A stretch of DNA of 64,000 nt from CBDDFQ01 sp965227035 (GTDB lineage: Bacteria > Pseudomonadota > Gammaproteobacteria > Burkholderiales > Burkholderiaceae_C). The stretch's first letter is position 1; every line of letters starts with the position of its first letter. The stretch covers positions 1,178,001-1,242,000 of the forward strand of contig OZ245724.1 in the NCBI GenBank assembly GCA_965227035.1, written 5' to 3'. This document shows positions 42,915 to 50,745 of this stretch, piece after piece. Made by a program: the position numbers and the translations under genes. Under the pieces are notes generated by a model. That model was not told where the DNA came from and searched no databases. It saw nothing but the letters and a program-made list of their open reading frames with translations.

Positions 42915-43238
42915 GGTCGATATCCATATTTGTTTTCTGCTTTCCATCGAGGGGCGGAGACTGCACGATTGTGAGCATTCAGCCTGGATGCGCAAGCAAT
43001 ATGCATGCTTGGTATTCCTCTCGAGCGTCAGTTTAAGTTCGGTATTGTTGATCGATCAACATGTTTTCGACGCTTGATTCACCTGTTGAACAAAGCTGCA
43101 CCAAACCTCTGAAACCGGGAACAGGTATGCTTTTCCCAAGTCGGTAAACCGCTTTCGCCCGGGCCTTTGACACGGGTTCTGGAAGGTAGCGCGCCGAATG
43201 CCATTCGAATATCAACCCAACGCTCCAGGAAGCTCATC
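42915..43238. promoter_or_regulatory. Divergent regulatory region, Mo-hydroxylase / SDR
   Basis: A 324-bp gap without a gene. It contains a perfect 16-bp palindrome (43046-43061, listed separately) and the inverted repeat CAAGCA-N7-TGCTTG (42993-43011). CAGGAAGC (43226-43233) serves the + strand gene. No coding frame of convincing character is present. Confidence 0.55.
43046..43061. promoter_or_regulatory. Perfect 16-bp palindrome TGTTGATCGATCAACA
   Basis: Fully symmetric 16 bp between the divergent Mo-hydroxylase operon and the 3-hydroxybutyrate-dehydrogenase-like gene. Its 12-bp core TTGATCGATCAA recurs with one change (TTAATCGATCAA) at 50713-50724, in the divergent region before the aryl-CoA ligase. 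A shared dimeric regulator is a reasonable guess. Confidence 0.6.
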
Positions 43239-44021
43239 ATGAAACTCAAGGACAAAGTTTGTATCGTCACCGGCGCCGCCAGTGGCATCGGTAAAGAGAT
43301 CGCGCTGACCTATGCAAAGGAAGGCGGCAAGGTGGTCATTGCCGATATGAATCTCGCGGCGGCCCAGGCTGCCGCAGATGAGATCGTGAAGGGCGGCGGA
43401 ACAGCGATGGCGGTTGCGATGGATGTGACCAGCGAAGAGCAGGTCAACTCGGCCGTTGCAGAAGTGGTCAAGGCGTACGGCACGGTCGACGTGCTGGTTA
43501 GCAACGCCGGCATCCAGATCGTTCATCCGATCGAAGAGTTTCCTTTCGCCGACTGGAAAAAGATGCTGGCAATTCATCTCGACGGCGCGTTCCTCACCAC
43601 CAAAGCTTGCGTGCCGCACATGCAGAAGTCGGGCAAGGGCGGAAGCATTATTTACATGGGTTCGGTGCATTCGAAAGAGGCGTCGGTGTTGAAGTCGGCC
43701 TATGTGACGGCAAAGCACGGGCTGATAGGTCTGTGCAAGACGGTATCGAAAGAGGGCGGCAAATACGGCATTCGCGCCAACGTCATCTGCCCCGGATTCG
43801 TCCGTACACCACTGGTGGAAAAGCAGATCCCCGAGCAGTCCAAGGCTCTGGGAATCAGCGAAGAAGACGTGATCAAGAAAGTCATGCTCAAGGAAACCGT
43901 GGACGGTGAATTCACGACAGTTCAGGACGTGGCCGAAGTGGCGCTGCTGTTCGCAAGCTTCAATTCGAATGCGCTCACCGGGCAGTCGATGGTGGTGAGC
44001 CACGGCTGGTTCATGCAGTAA
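43239..44021 (+). CDS. SDR oxidoreductase, probable 3-hydroxybutyrate dehydrogenase
   Basis: 260 residues, the usual length for bacterial D-3-hydroxybutyrate dehydrogenases. Motifs: TGAASGIGKE (cofactor), SNAGIQ, YMGSVHSKEA with catalytic Ser, YVTAKHG with Tyr and Lys, VICPGFVRTPLVEKQIPEQ, and a C-terminal GWFMQ. The VRTPLVEKQI segment is typical of that enzyme, which interconverts 3-hydroxybutyrate and acetoacetate with NAD. The isocitrate-lyase-family gene follows after 68 bp. Confidence 0.85.
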   Translation: MKLKDKVCIVTGAASGIGKEIALTYAKEGGKVVIADMNLAAAQAAADEIVKGGGTAMAVAMDVTSEEQVNSAVAEVVKAYGTVDVLVSNAGIQIVHPIEEFPFADWKKMLAIHLDGAFLTTKACVPHMQKSGKGGSIIYMGSVHSKEASVLKSAYVTAKHGLIGLCKTVSKEGGKYGIRANVICPGFVRTPLVEKQIPEQSKALGISEEDVIKKVMLKETVDGEFTTVQDVAEVALLFASFNSNALTGQSMVVSHGWFMQ

Positions 44022-44089
44022 ATCGAGATCGATCGGCATGACCCGCCGAGCCACTCACCGACTGACTCATGGACTGACGGAACAATGGA

Positions 44090-44944
44090 ATGAAAAATAA
44101 TTCAAGAGACAAATTCAGAGCGCTGCTAGCAGGTGGGCGATGCACCATCCTCCCGTCGGTGTACGACCCTATATCGGTTCGTATAGCCGAAAGCCTTGGA
44201 TTCGAATGCGGCATCGTGGGTGGATCGATGGTGTCGTTGTCGGTGCTGGGTGCGCCCGATATCACGTTGATCACTTTGACCGAATTGGTGGAGCAAGTCA
44301 CGCGAGTCACTCGCGCATCTTCATTGCCCGTGATCGTCGATAGCGATCACGGATACGGCAACGCACTGAATGTGATGCGGACCGTGGTCGAGCTCGAACG
44401 CGCAGGCGTGGCGGCCATCACCATCGAAGACACCTTATTGCCGCAGCCCTTTGGCGTGAAAGGCGAAAAGCTGATTTCGATCGAAGAGGGGGCTGCCAAA
44501 ATTCGCGCCGCAGTGAAGGCGCGAACCGATCCTTCGCTGTCGATTCTTGCGCGCACTCACGCACTTCGCGCAACAGACATGGAAGACGCCTTGAAGCGTT
44601 GTGCCGCCTACACGGCCGCAGGTGCAGACGCACTCTTTCTGCTCGGTGCAAAAAGCACGAACGAGTTGGCCGACATTCATGCGAAGTTCAAGCTGCCGCT
44701 GGTGCTCGCTCAGTACGATTCGAAGATTGGCTCGCTCGACGATCTCGCATCTGCCGGTGTGCGAGCAGCGCTGCAAGGTCACCAGGCGTTCTGGGGCGCA
44801 GCGAAGGCAATCGAAGAGTCGATGCGCGCCTTGAAAGAAGGGCGCGCTCAAAGCACCCTGAACAACGCTCCTGCCGACGAGTCGAAGCGTGAATGGTCCC
44901 GACTAAACGAATACGACGAGGCGACGAGGCAATTTTTGGCCTGA
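44090..44944 (+). CDS. Isocitrate lyase/PEP mutase family, oxaloacetate decarboxylase-like
   Basis: 284 residues, a PEP mutase/isocitrate lyase superfamily barrel. Conserved features: CGIVGGSMVSLSVLGAPD, the metal-binding DSDHGYGNALNV and IEDTLLPQPFG. The isocitrate lyase KKCGH motif is absent, and the segment FGVKGEKLISIEEGAAKIRAA resembles oxaloacetate decarboxylases of the PA4872 type. It may convert oxaloacetate to pyruvate; 2-methylisocitrate lyase or phosphonopyruvate chemistry are alternatives. It ends convergent to the GntR gene. Confidence 0.8.
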   Translation: MKNNSRDKFRALLAGGRCTILPSVYDPISVRIAESLGFECGIVGGSMVSLSVLGAPDITLITLTELVEQVTRVTRASSLPVIVDSDHGYGNALNVMRTVVELERAGVAAITIEDTLLPQPFGVKGEKLISIEEGAAKIRAAVKARTDPSLSILARTHALRATDMEDALKRCAAYTAAGADALFLLGAKSTNELADIHAKFKLPLVLAQYDSKIGSLDDLASAGVRAALQGHQAFWGAAKAIEESMRALKEGRAQSTLNNAPADESKREWSRLNEYDEATRQFLA

Positions 44945-44986
44945 CCCGTTTGGGAGGGATCACGAGCCGATATCGATAGACCGGGA

Positions 44987-45751
44987 TTACGCCTTCTCTG
45001 CCATCAGTCGCTCCGCGATAGCCACGGCGATGTCGACCATGCGTGCCATGTGCTTGCGTGCGAAATGCTCGGCAGCAATCTGATCGCCAGCAAGTACGGC
45101 GCGCGCGATATCCATGTGCTCGACCAGATTCTGGCGCCAGTCGTCGTAAGCAAGATCGCGGAAGTACAGCATGTGAAGGATCGGAAAGTTGTACTGGTCG
45201 AGCAACTCACCGATCGCGTCCATGCCGGACATGTTGTTGATAGCGCGGTGGAATACGCCGTTCTCGGCTCGATGATTCTTAGGCGTATCGCGTGCTTCCT
45301 GCTCTCGAATCTGGCGAATCAAATCGAGCACGATGTCGCGGTTGCCGGGCATGTCGATTCGCTCTGCCGCAACCTTCGCGCCCAATCCGGAAATAACCTC
45401 ACGCACCAGAAAGATCGCCTTGATCTCGGCGCGGTGAGGCGTGGCAACGGTTGCGCCCTTGTTGGCCTCGATCTGGACGAACCGATTGATCTCCAGCCTG
45501 CGAAACGCTTCGCGCACAGAGCTTCGGCTGACTTTCAAATCGCGAGTTAGGTCGGCTTCGACGAGACGCTGGCCCGGACGATAGGTGCCATTGATGATCC
45601 GGCTCGATACCTCTTCGAGTACATATTCCGCAACGCTGCCGAGTCGCTCCATCGGTGGCACCGGCAGCGGCACCATCACGCCGGCAAGCGCGGTGTTGGC
45701 TTGTAGCGACGATGCTTCGGGGGATGGGGATGCAAATGGAGTTGAGGACAC
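44987..45751 (-). CDS. GntR-family regulator (FadR/FCD subfamily)
   Basis: 254 residues. A winged helix at about 28-95 contains IINGTYRPGQRLVEADLTRDL and SRSSVREAFRRLE, followed by an FCD ligand domain with metal-binding His/Asp candidates (FHRAINN, HMDIARAVLAGD). Such regulators sense organic acids. It is divergent from the TauD-type gene, and two copies of TTGTCCNACA flank the gap, which suggests it controls both promoters. Confidence 0.92.
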   Translation of the reverse strand: MSSTPFASPSPEASSLQANTALAGVMVPLPVPPMERLGSVAEYVLEEVSSRIINGTYRPGQRLVEADLTRDLKVSRSSVREAFRRLEINRFVQIEANKGATVATPHRAEIKAIFLVREVISGLGAKVAAERIDMPGNRDIVLDLIRQIREQEARDTPKNHRAENGVFHRAINNMSGMDAIGELLDQYNFPILHMLYFRDLAYDDWRQNLVEHMDIARAVLAGDQIAAEHFARKHMARMVDIAVAIAERLMAEKA

Positions 45752-45776
45752 TGTCGACCTTTTTATCTATGAAACA

Positions 45777-45788
45777 TTGTCCGACATT
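45777..45788. promoter_or_regulatory. GntR operator candidate 1
   Basis: TTGTCCGACATT, with near-symmetric arms (ATTGTC-C-GACATT from 45776). It is 26 bp upstream of the gntR start. It matches the TTGT-N3-ACA pattern common for FCD-type GntR proteins and shares TTGTCCNACA with site 2. Confidence 0.5.
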
Positions 45789-45873
45789 ATTTCTTGAATG
45801 TCATCGCCGAAATTGCTTTGTGGCACGGACATTGCTCGCAATCAACGCAACTACCAATTGATTTTTCTTGGAG

Positions 45874-45885
45874 TTGTCCTACAAA
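45874..45885. promoter_or_regulatory. GntR operator candidate 2
   Basis: TTGTCCTACAAA, the same TTGTCCNACA core as site 1, 97 bp away. It is 33 bp upstream of the TauD-type gene start, so it could cover that promoter. Confidence 0.5.
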
Positions 45886-45917
45886 ATGCGACCACTTAAA
45901 CGAAGCGGAGGCCCAGA

Positions 45918-46925
45918 ATGAGCGCAGTCATGGATCAGTTGATGACGCCGTACACCGGCAAGTCTGCGTGGACCCGCGCGCAGATGGAGAGCGATAAAAG
46001 CTGGGCCTACACGCTCGACGCAGCCGAAGTGAAAGATGTCAAAAATGCGGTAGCTCATGCGGTCGCCACCGGCAAGCCTCTCATGGACATCACGGCGAAG
46101 GATTTTCCGTTGCCGGTTCTGTCGAAGCGCATCGCCATGCTTGCCGAAGAGCTCGAAAACGGTCGTGGATTCGAGTTGTGGCGCGGCCTGCCGACGGCCG
46201 ACTGGAGCATAGACGAACGTCGAACCGCGTTCTGGGGATTGGGGCTGAATCTGGGCGCGCCGATTGTGCAGAACGCAGCCGGCGACTTGCTCGGCAATGT
46301 TCAGGACACCACGGGCAACGATCCCGAAACCAATGCGAACTCACGCTTCTATCACACGAACCGCGCGGCACCGTTCCATGTGGACGGCGCCGATGTGGTG
46401 GGTCTCATGTGCGTCAACACGTCGCAGGCGGGTGGTGCCAGCCTGGTGGTGAGTTCGAACAGCATCTACAACGCACTGCTCGAGAAACATCCCGATCTGG
46501 TTCCGCTCATGTACGAGCCGCTCTGGTTCGACCATCGTGGCGAGAAGAATGCAGTTACCGGCAAGCCCTACTGGGTCACGTCGATTGCAGGTTGGATCAA
46601 CGGCAAGTTGTCGCTGATGTATCTGCGTAACTTCCTCGAATCCGGCCAGCGCTACGAAGGTGCGCCGCCGCTCACCGATGCGCATCGCCGTCTGTTCGAT
46701 GCAATCGACGAACTGGCTGAATCGCCCGAGCTTTGCCTGTCCATGGACTTCAAACCCGGCGATATCCAATGGCTGAACAACCATACCTCGCTTCATTCGA
46801 GGACTGGTTACACCGACTGGCCGGAACCGGAAAAGAAGCGCTGGCTGCTTCGGTTGTGGCTTAATTTTTCCGAGCGCAACCGATTTACCGATAACTACGG
46901 GTTCTACGGAATTGCCCGGGAGTGA
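45918..46925 (+). CDS. TauD/TfdA-family Fe(II)/2-oxoglutarate dioxygenase
   Basis: 335 residues. The iron triad is visible as H-x-D in PFHVDGADVVGL and the distal His in WLNNHTSLHSRTGY; the Arg of KKRWLLRLWLN fits the 2-oxoglutarate-binding position. It couples 2-oxoglutarate decarboxylation to hydroxylation of a small substrate. GCGGAGG lies 8 nt before the ATG. It is divergent from GntR and upstream of a three-gene ABC importer that may deliver its substrate. Confidence 0.92.
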   Translation: MSAVMDQLMTPYTGKSAWTRAQMESDKSWAYTLDAAEVKDVKNAVAHAVATGKPLMDITAKDFPLPVLSKRIAMLAEELENGRGFELWRGLPTADWSIDERRTAFWGLGLNLGAPIVQNAAGDLLGNVQDTTGNDPETNANSRFYHTNRAAPFHVDGADVVGLMCVNTSQAGGASLVVSSNSIYNALLEKHPDLVPLMYEPLWFDHRGEKNAVTGKPYWVTSIAGWINGKLSLMYLRNFLESGQRYEGAPPLTDAHRRLFDAIDELAESPELCLSMDFKPGDIQWLNNHTSLHSRTGYTDWPEPEKKRWLLRLWLNFSERNRFTDNYGFYGIARE

Positions 46926-46930
46926 ACTCT

Positions 46931-46958
46931 CTGGCCTAGTCGAGACTGGCTCGGCCAG
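46931..46958 (+). terminator. Possible weak terminator after the TauD-type gene
   Basis: CTGGCC (46931-46936) pairs with GGCCAG (46953-46958), with AGTC/GACT inside the loop. Only a short T-rich stretch (ATTATTTTC) follows, so termination may be partial. A second small hairpin, GCAGG/CCTGC, lies at 46976-46992. Confidence 0.4.
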
Positions 46959-47052
46959 GCGCGATTATTTTCAAAGCAGGAACGAAACCTGCATGCACCC
47001 TCACGACAGTCGATTCAACTTCCTTTTTTAACTATTCGATCCCGGAGTTCAC

Positions 47053-48030
47053 ATGAAAAAAGCCTTCACGCAATCCCTCGGCATCGTTGCTGCTGGACTT
47101 GTCCTTGCCGGATTCGCAGGCGCTGCATCGGCTCAGCAAACGTATCGCATTGCGATCGCGAACTTCGGACCGCATCCGACCCTCACCCAATTGTCGGAGG
47201 GCTTCAAGAAAGAGCTAGCCGACGAAGGCTTCAAGGTCACTTATGACGAAGGCAACGTGAACTTCGATCGTTCGCTGGCACCGCAGATGCTCAACCGCAT
47301 GGCCGCGACCAATCCCGACCTGATGCTCACCATCACGACCCCCTTGACGCAATCGGCCAAAACCGCATTGGCCAATCGCAAGTTCCCGATCGTGTTCGGC
47401 GCCGTGACCGACCCCGTCGGCGCGAAACTCGTTCCCTCCGCAGACAAGGGCGACGTGCTCATGACCGGCGGTTCCAACCTGCAGAACATGGACGCGACCG
47501 TGAAATTCATGAAGACGCTGCTCCCGAATTTCAAGAAGCTCGGCTTTCTGTACAACCCCGGTGACGACGCCGATCTCGGCTTCCTGAAGGCGGTCGAAAA
47601 AGCCACCGCCGACAACGGCATCGAACTCGTCAAAGTCGGCGTCGACAACGCCAACGACATTCCCACTCGAGTGCAATCGCTCCAGGGCCGCGCAGATGCA
47701 TTGCTGGTCCCCGGCTCCAGCCTGTTGCAACCGGCAGCGGCCGCCATTGCATCTACCGCGAACCGCATCAAGTTGCCCAGCTTCAACGCGAACACCACCA
47801 GCGTGACCTCGCATCAGTTCCTGGGTGCGTACACGGTCGACTACAACCGCCTGGGCACCATTGCCGGCAAGATTGCAGGCCAAATTCTGAAGGGCAAGAG
47901 CCCGGCCGATATCGCGTTCGTGTCGCCTGGCCCGGCCGATCACGAAATGAAGATCAGCGGTCAGCGCATGAAGGATCTGGGCATCACGCTTCCCGCAGCA
48001 CTCAAGGACTGCAACTGCGTCGTCAACTAA
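47053..48030 (+). CDS. ABC transporter substrate-binding protein (TrpX-like family)
   Basis: 325 residues. The signal peptide ends at AASAQ (about residue 28). The mature protein starts TYRIAIANFGPHPTLTQLSEGFKKEL and belongs to the ABC_sub_bind type (PF04392-like) with a periplasmic-binding-protein I fold. Segments such as TPLTQSAKTALANRKFPIVFGAVTDPVGAKLV are typical of it (quoted only in part: FPIVFGAVTDPVGA). It initiates a binding protein, ATPase, permease operon. Ligand unknown. Confidence 0.9.
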   Translation: MKKAFTQSLGIVAAGLVLAGFAGAASAQQTYRIAIANFGPHPTLTQLSEGFKKELADEGFKVTYDEGNVNFDRSLAPQMLNRMAATNPDLMLTITTPLTQSAKTALANRKFPIVFGAVTDPVGAKLVPSADKGDVLMTGGSNLQNMDATVKFMKTLLPNFKKLGFLYNPGDDADLGFLKAVEKATADNGIELVKVGVDNANDIPTRVQSLQGRADALLVPGSSLLQPAAAAIASTANRIKLPSFNANTTSVTSHQFLGAYTVDYNRLGTIAGKIAGQILKGKSPADIAFVSPGPADHEMKISGQRMKDLGITLPAALKDCNCVVN

Positions 48031-48072
48031 ACAGAATCAACTGAAAAGAGTCTGCTGAAAACGATTGAACAG

Positions 48073-48858
48073 ATGATTGAACTCAAGGCGCTGAAGGTCG
48101 TTTTTTATCCCGGAACTCCCGACGAAAGAGTGGCACTGAACAACCTGGAGCTGAAGCTTCAGGAGGGTATGTTCTGCTCGGTTGTCGGAACCAACGGCGC
48201 CGGCAAGAGCACCTTGCTCAACGTGCTGGCCGGAGTCATCAGGCCGCAAGCCGGAAGCGTGTCCATAGACGGCAACGATGTGTCCTCGTGGCCGGTCTAT
48301 AAACGTGCGCAACTGGTGTCGCGGGTGTTTCAGGATCCGATGCTGGGAACGGCGCCGGCCTTGACCATAGAAGAGAATCTCGCGCTCGCTGCCAAGCGAG
48401 GCTCTCGTCGTGGATTGCATCTCGCGCTCAACACGCAGAAGCGCGCGCACTTCCGCGATCAGCTCGCTAGCTTCGGGCTGGGCCTCGAATCGCGAATGGG
48501 CGCGTCGGCCGGTTTGCTTTCGGGAGGTCAGCGCCAGGTGCTAGCCTTGCTCATGGCAACGCTGAGTCGCCCGAGCATTCTTCTTCTCGATGAACACACC
48601 GCAGCGCTCGATCCGCGTACCGCGCAACTCGTGATGGACGCGACATCGCGCATCGTGAACGAACAGAAGCTCACCACGCTCATGATCACGCACAACATGT
48701 CGCACGCTCTCGAGTACGGCGACCGTTTGCTCATGATGGAAGCAGGGCGGATCAAGCTCGATCTTTCGGGTTCCGAGAAAAAAGAAATGACCATCAACGA
48801 CATCGTTCATCGCTTCGGCGAAGCGAACGATCAGATTCTTTTGCAGGCAGGTGCCTGA
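48073..48858 (+). CDS. ABC transporter ATP-binding protein
   Basis: 261 residues. Walker A GTNGAGKST, signature LSGGQRQVLALLMA, Walker B ILLLDEHTAALDP, H-loop in ITHNM. It drives import with the adjacent permease. The order binding protein, ATPase, permease and the sequence character match the TrpXYZ/YtrF-like importers. It ends 1 bp before the permease ATG. Confidence 0.92.
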   Translation: MIELKALKVVFYPGTPDERVALNNLELKLQEGMFCSVVGTNGAGKSTLLNVLAGVIRPQAGSVSIDGNDVSSWPVYKRAQLVSRVFQDPMLGTAPALTIEENLALAAKRGSRRGLHLALNTQKRAHFRDQLASFGLGLESRMGASAGLLSGGQRQVLALLMATLSRPSILLLDEHTAALDPRTAQLVMDATSRIVNEQKLTTLMITHNMSHALEYGDRLLMMEAGRIKLDLSGSEKKEMTINDIVHRFGEANDQILLQAGA

Positions 48859-48859
48859 C

Positions 48860-49759
48860 ATGGAATTTCTCCAGACCTTCTACAACCTGATCCCGATCAC
48901 CCTCGCGCAAGGACTGCTCTACGCGTTCATCGCAATGGGCGTGCTCATTCCGTTCCGAATCCTCAACGTGCCGGACATGACTGCCGAAGGAAGCTTTCCT
49001 TTGGGCGGTTGCGTAATCGCGGCATTGACGACTGCCGGTTTGCATCCGGTGCTCGGCACTTTGGTGGCGGCGTGCGCAGGCTTTTTAGCCGGTACCTGCA
49101 CTGCTTTGATCAACCTCAAATTCAAGGTGCATTCGCTGCTCGCAGGTATCTTGACGATCACCATGCTGTGGAGCATCGACCTTCGCATCATGGGCAAACC
49201 CAACACGCCGCTTTTCGGTTTGCCCAACGTGTTCGACTGGATCCATCCGGCGATTCTCGCGAGCCTCACGCTGCAATGCCTGCTGTTCTTCGCTTTGCTT
49301 TTGACGGTGACGCTGGTGCTCTGGTGGGCGCTGCACACCGATCTCGGCCTTGCAATGCGCGGCGTGGGTGCGAACAACCAACTCGCTCCGGCACTCGGCA
49401 TCAACTCGACTAGATATATCGTCTTCGGCCTGGGTATTGCGAATGCAATTACTGCAACTGCCGGTGCGTTGTTGGCGCAGAGCCAGGGCTATGCGGACGT
49501 CGGCATGGGCTTCGGCATGCTGGTGAATGGATTGGCGTCGGTCATCATCGGCGAAGCGATTACTGGTCGTCGAACATTGTTGCGGCAACTGCTCGCGCCC
49601 ATGGTCGGCTCGCTGATCTACTACCAGCTGTCATCGCTCGCGTTGTCGATGGGACTCGCACCTTCGGATCTGAAGCTGATCACCGGTCTGTTCGTTCTTG
49701 CCACCATCGGATGGCCGATCATTTTCGGCAAACGAAAGAGCGGCGCAATCCTCGGGTAA
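48860..49759 (+). CDS. ABC transporter permease
   Basis: 299 residues from ATG 48860, immediately after the ATPase stop; a GTG at 48851 is also in frame. About eight to nine transmembrane helices of the BPD_transp_2 type (as in sugar and branched-chain permeases), with NVPDMTAEGSFPLGG and GVGANNQLAPALGI as conserved loops. It forms the membrane channel of this importer. It ends 19 bp before the convergent aspartate dehydrogenase gene. Confidence 0.92.
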   Translation: MEFLQTFYNLIPITLAQGLLYAFIAMGVLIPFRILNVPDMTAEGSFPLGGCVIAALTTAGLHPVLGTLVAACAGFLAGTCTALINLKFKVHSLLAGILTITMLWSIDLRIMGKPNTPLFGLPNVFDWIHPAILASLTLQCLLFFALLLTVTLVLWWALHTDLGLAMRGVGANNQLAPALGINSTRYIVFGLGIANAITATAGALLAQSQGYADVGMGFGMLVNGLASVIIGEAITGRRTLLRQLLAPMVGSLIYYQLSSLALSMGLAPSDLKLITGLFVLATIGWPIIFGKRKSGAILG

Positions 49760-49778
49760 CTCCTTCAGTTCGTACGCG

Positions 49779-50567
49779 TCAAACGAACTGCATCCCCGGC
49801 AGTCGTACACCGGCCGCGCGGCGGATCGACGACATCTGCGAGGCGAGCATCTCGGTGCCTGACACGCCGACCACTGGCGCCACCTTGCGTGACTCGTGGA
49901 TCGAGCCGTCTTTGCCGACAGCTCGCACCTCTGCAATCGCGACGTTCAAGGACGGGTCTGCAATCAAACGCGCGATGCATTTGTCGAGACCGGTGGTTGC
50001 CAATGCGAAGGTTGCCATGGTGTTGACGTTACGAGGAAACAGCTTCGTGATGCCACGCACCGGACCCTCGTACACGACGGTCTCTTGCGTGATTTTCGTG
50101 GGGTCGATATCGGTATCGGAGAAGTCGATGTTTCGCGGATGCTTGCGAAAAGTGATCATTGCCTCGGCCCAGTTGTCTCCGACCTCGACCAGGTTGTCCA
50201 GACCGATGAGCGCGCCGTGCGGAATCAGCAGGCTCTTGCCCGATTTTTCGCTCGCGGCAAGCAATTCCGATTCGAGCTTCGCGTCACCTAAAGCATTAAC
50301 CGAGAGCGGTAAATAGTCGGCCACTTCCAGAAACGCCGCACCGTACTCCTGAGTGACCGATGGGTGAGCACATTCGACGATCAGATCGGCATCGTATTTT
50401 TTCCAGTCGGCCAGATTCGGCAGCTGTATGTTCGAAGGCAGGGCAGCGAGTATTTCTGCTTTTCGGGCATGAACGAACGCCAATTGCAAGCCCATTTGAG
50501 GACTATCCAGAATGGACTGGACTGCGTATTTGCCGATGAAGCCGTAGCCGATGATTCCGACGCGCAT
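49779..50567 (-). CDS. L-aspartate dehydrogenase family protein
   Basis: 262 residues from ATG 50567. N-terminal Rossmann motif GIIGYGFIGKYAVQ, then the aspartate dehydrogenase domain with FRKHPRNI, RNVNTMATFALA and VSGTEMLASQM. Family enzymes oxidise aspartate with NAD(P) to iminosuccinate, which hydrolyses to oxaloacetate, or feed NAD synthesis. No nadA or nadB gene is nearby, so a catabolic role is more likely. It is divergent from the aryl-CoA ligase. Confidence 0.87.
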   Translation of the reverse strand: MRVGIIGYGFIGKYAVQSILDSPQMGLQLAFVHARKAEILAALPSNIQLPNLADWKKYDADLIVECAHPSVTQEYGAAFLEVADYLPLSVNALGDAKLESELLAASEKSGKSLLIPHGALIGLDNLVEVGDNWAEAMITFRKHPRNIDFSDTDIDPTKITQETVVYEGPVRGITKLFPRNVNTMATFALATTGLDKCIARLIADPSLNVAIAEVRAVGKDGSIHESRKVAPVVGVSGTEMLASQMSSIRRAAGVRLPGMQFV

Positions 50568-50712
50568 GGAGATTTCCGATCGAAGCGATGAGGGCCAATA
50601 AAGTTCAGATGTCAAATATACAGAACCCATCGAACCGCGGCGATCTGCATCTGCAATGGAGGTTTCTCGGTATGCAAATTGCTTGATGACGGTTAGTATT
50701 TTCTGCATCGAA

Positions 50713-50724
50713 TTAATCGATCAA
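50713..50724. promoter_or_regulatory. TTAATCGATCAA operator candidate
   Basis: A 12-bp near-palindrome 21 bp before the aryl-CoA ligase start in the 178-bp divergent gap. It differs by one base from the core of the 16-bp palindrome at 43046-43061. Confidence 0.45.
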
Positions 50725-50745
50725 AACGAATTTAGCCCGTAAAAA

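Noticed and set aside
43167..43172. TTGACA as -35 box for the 3-hydroxybutyrate dehydrogenase-like gene
   Set aside because: No -10-like sequence at 16-18 bp (the region there is GC-rich).
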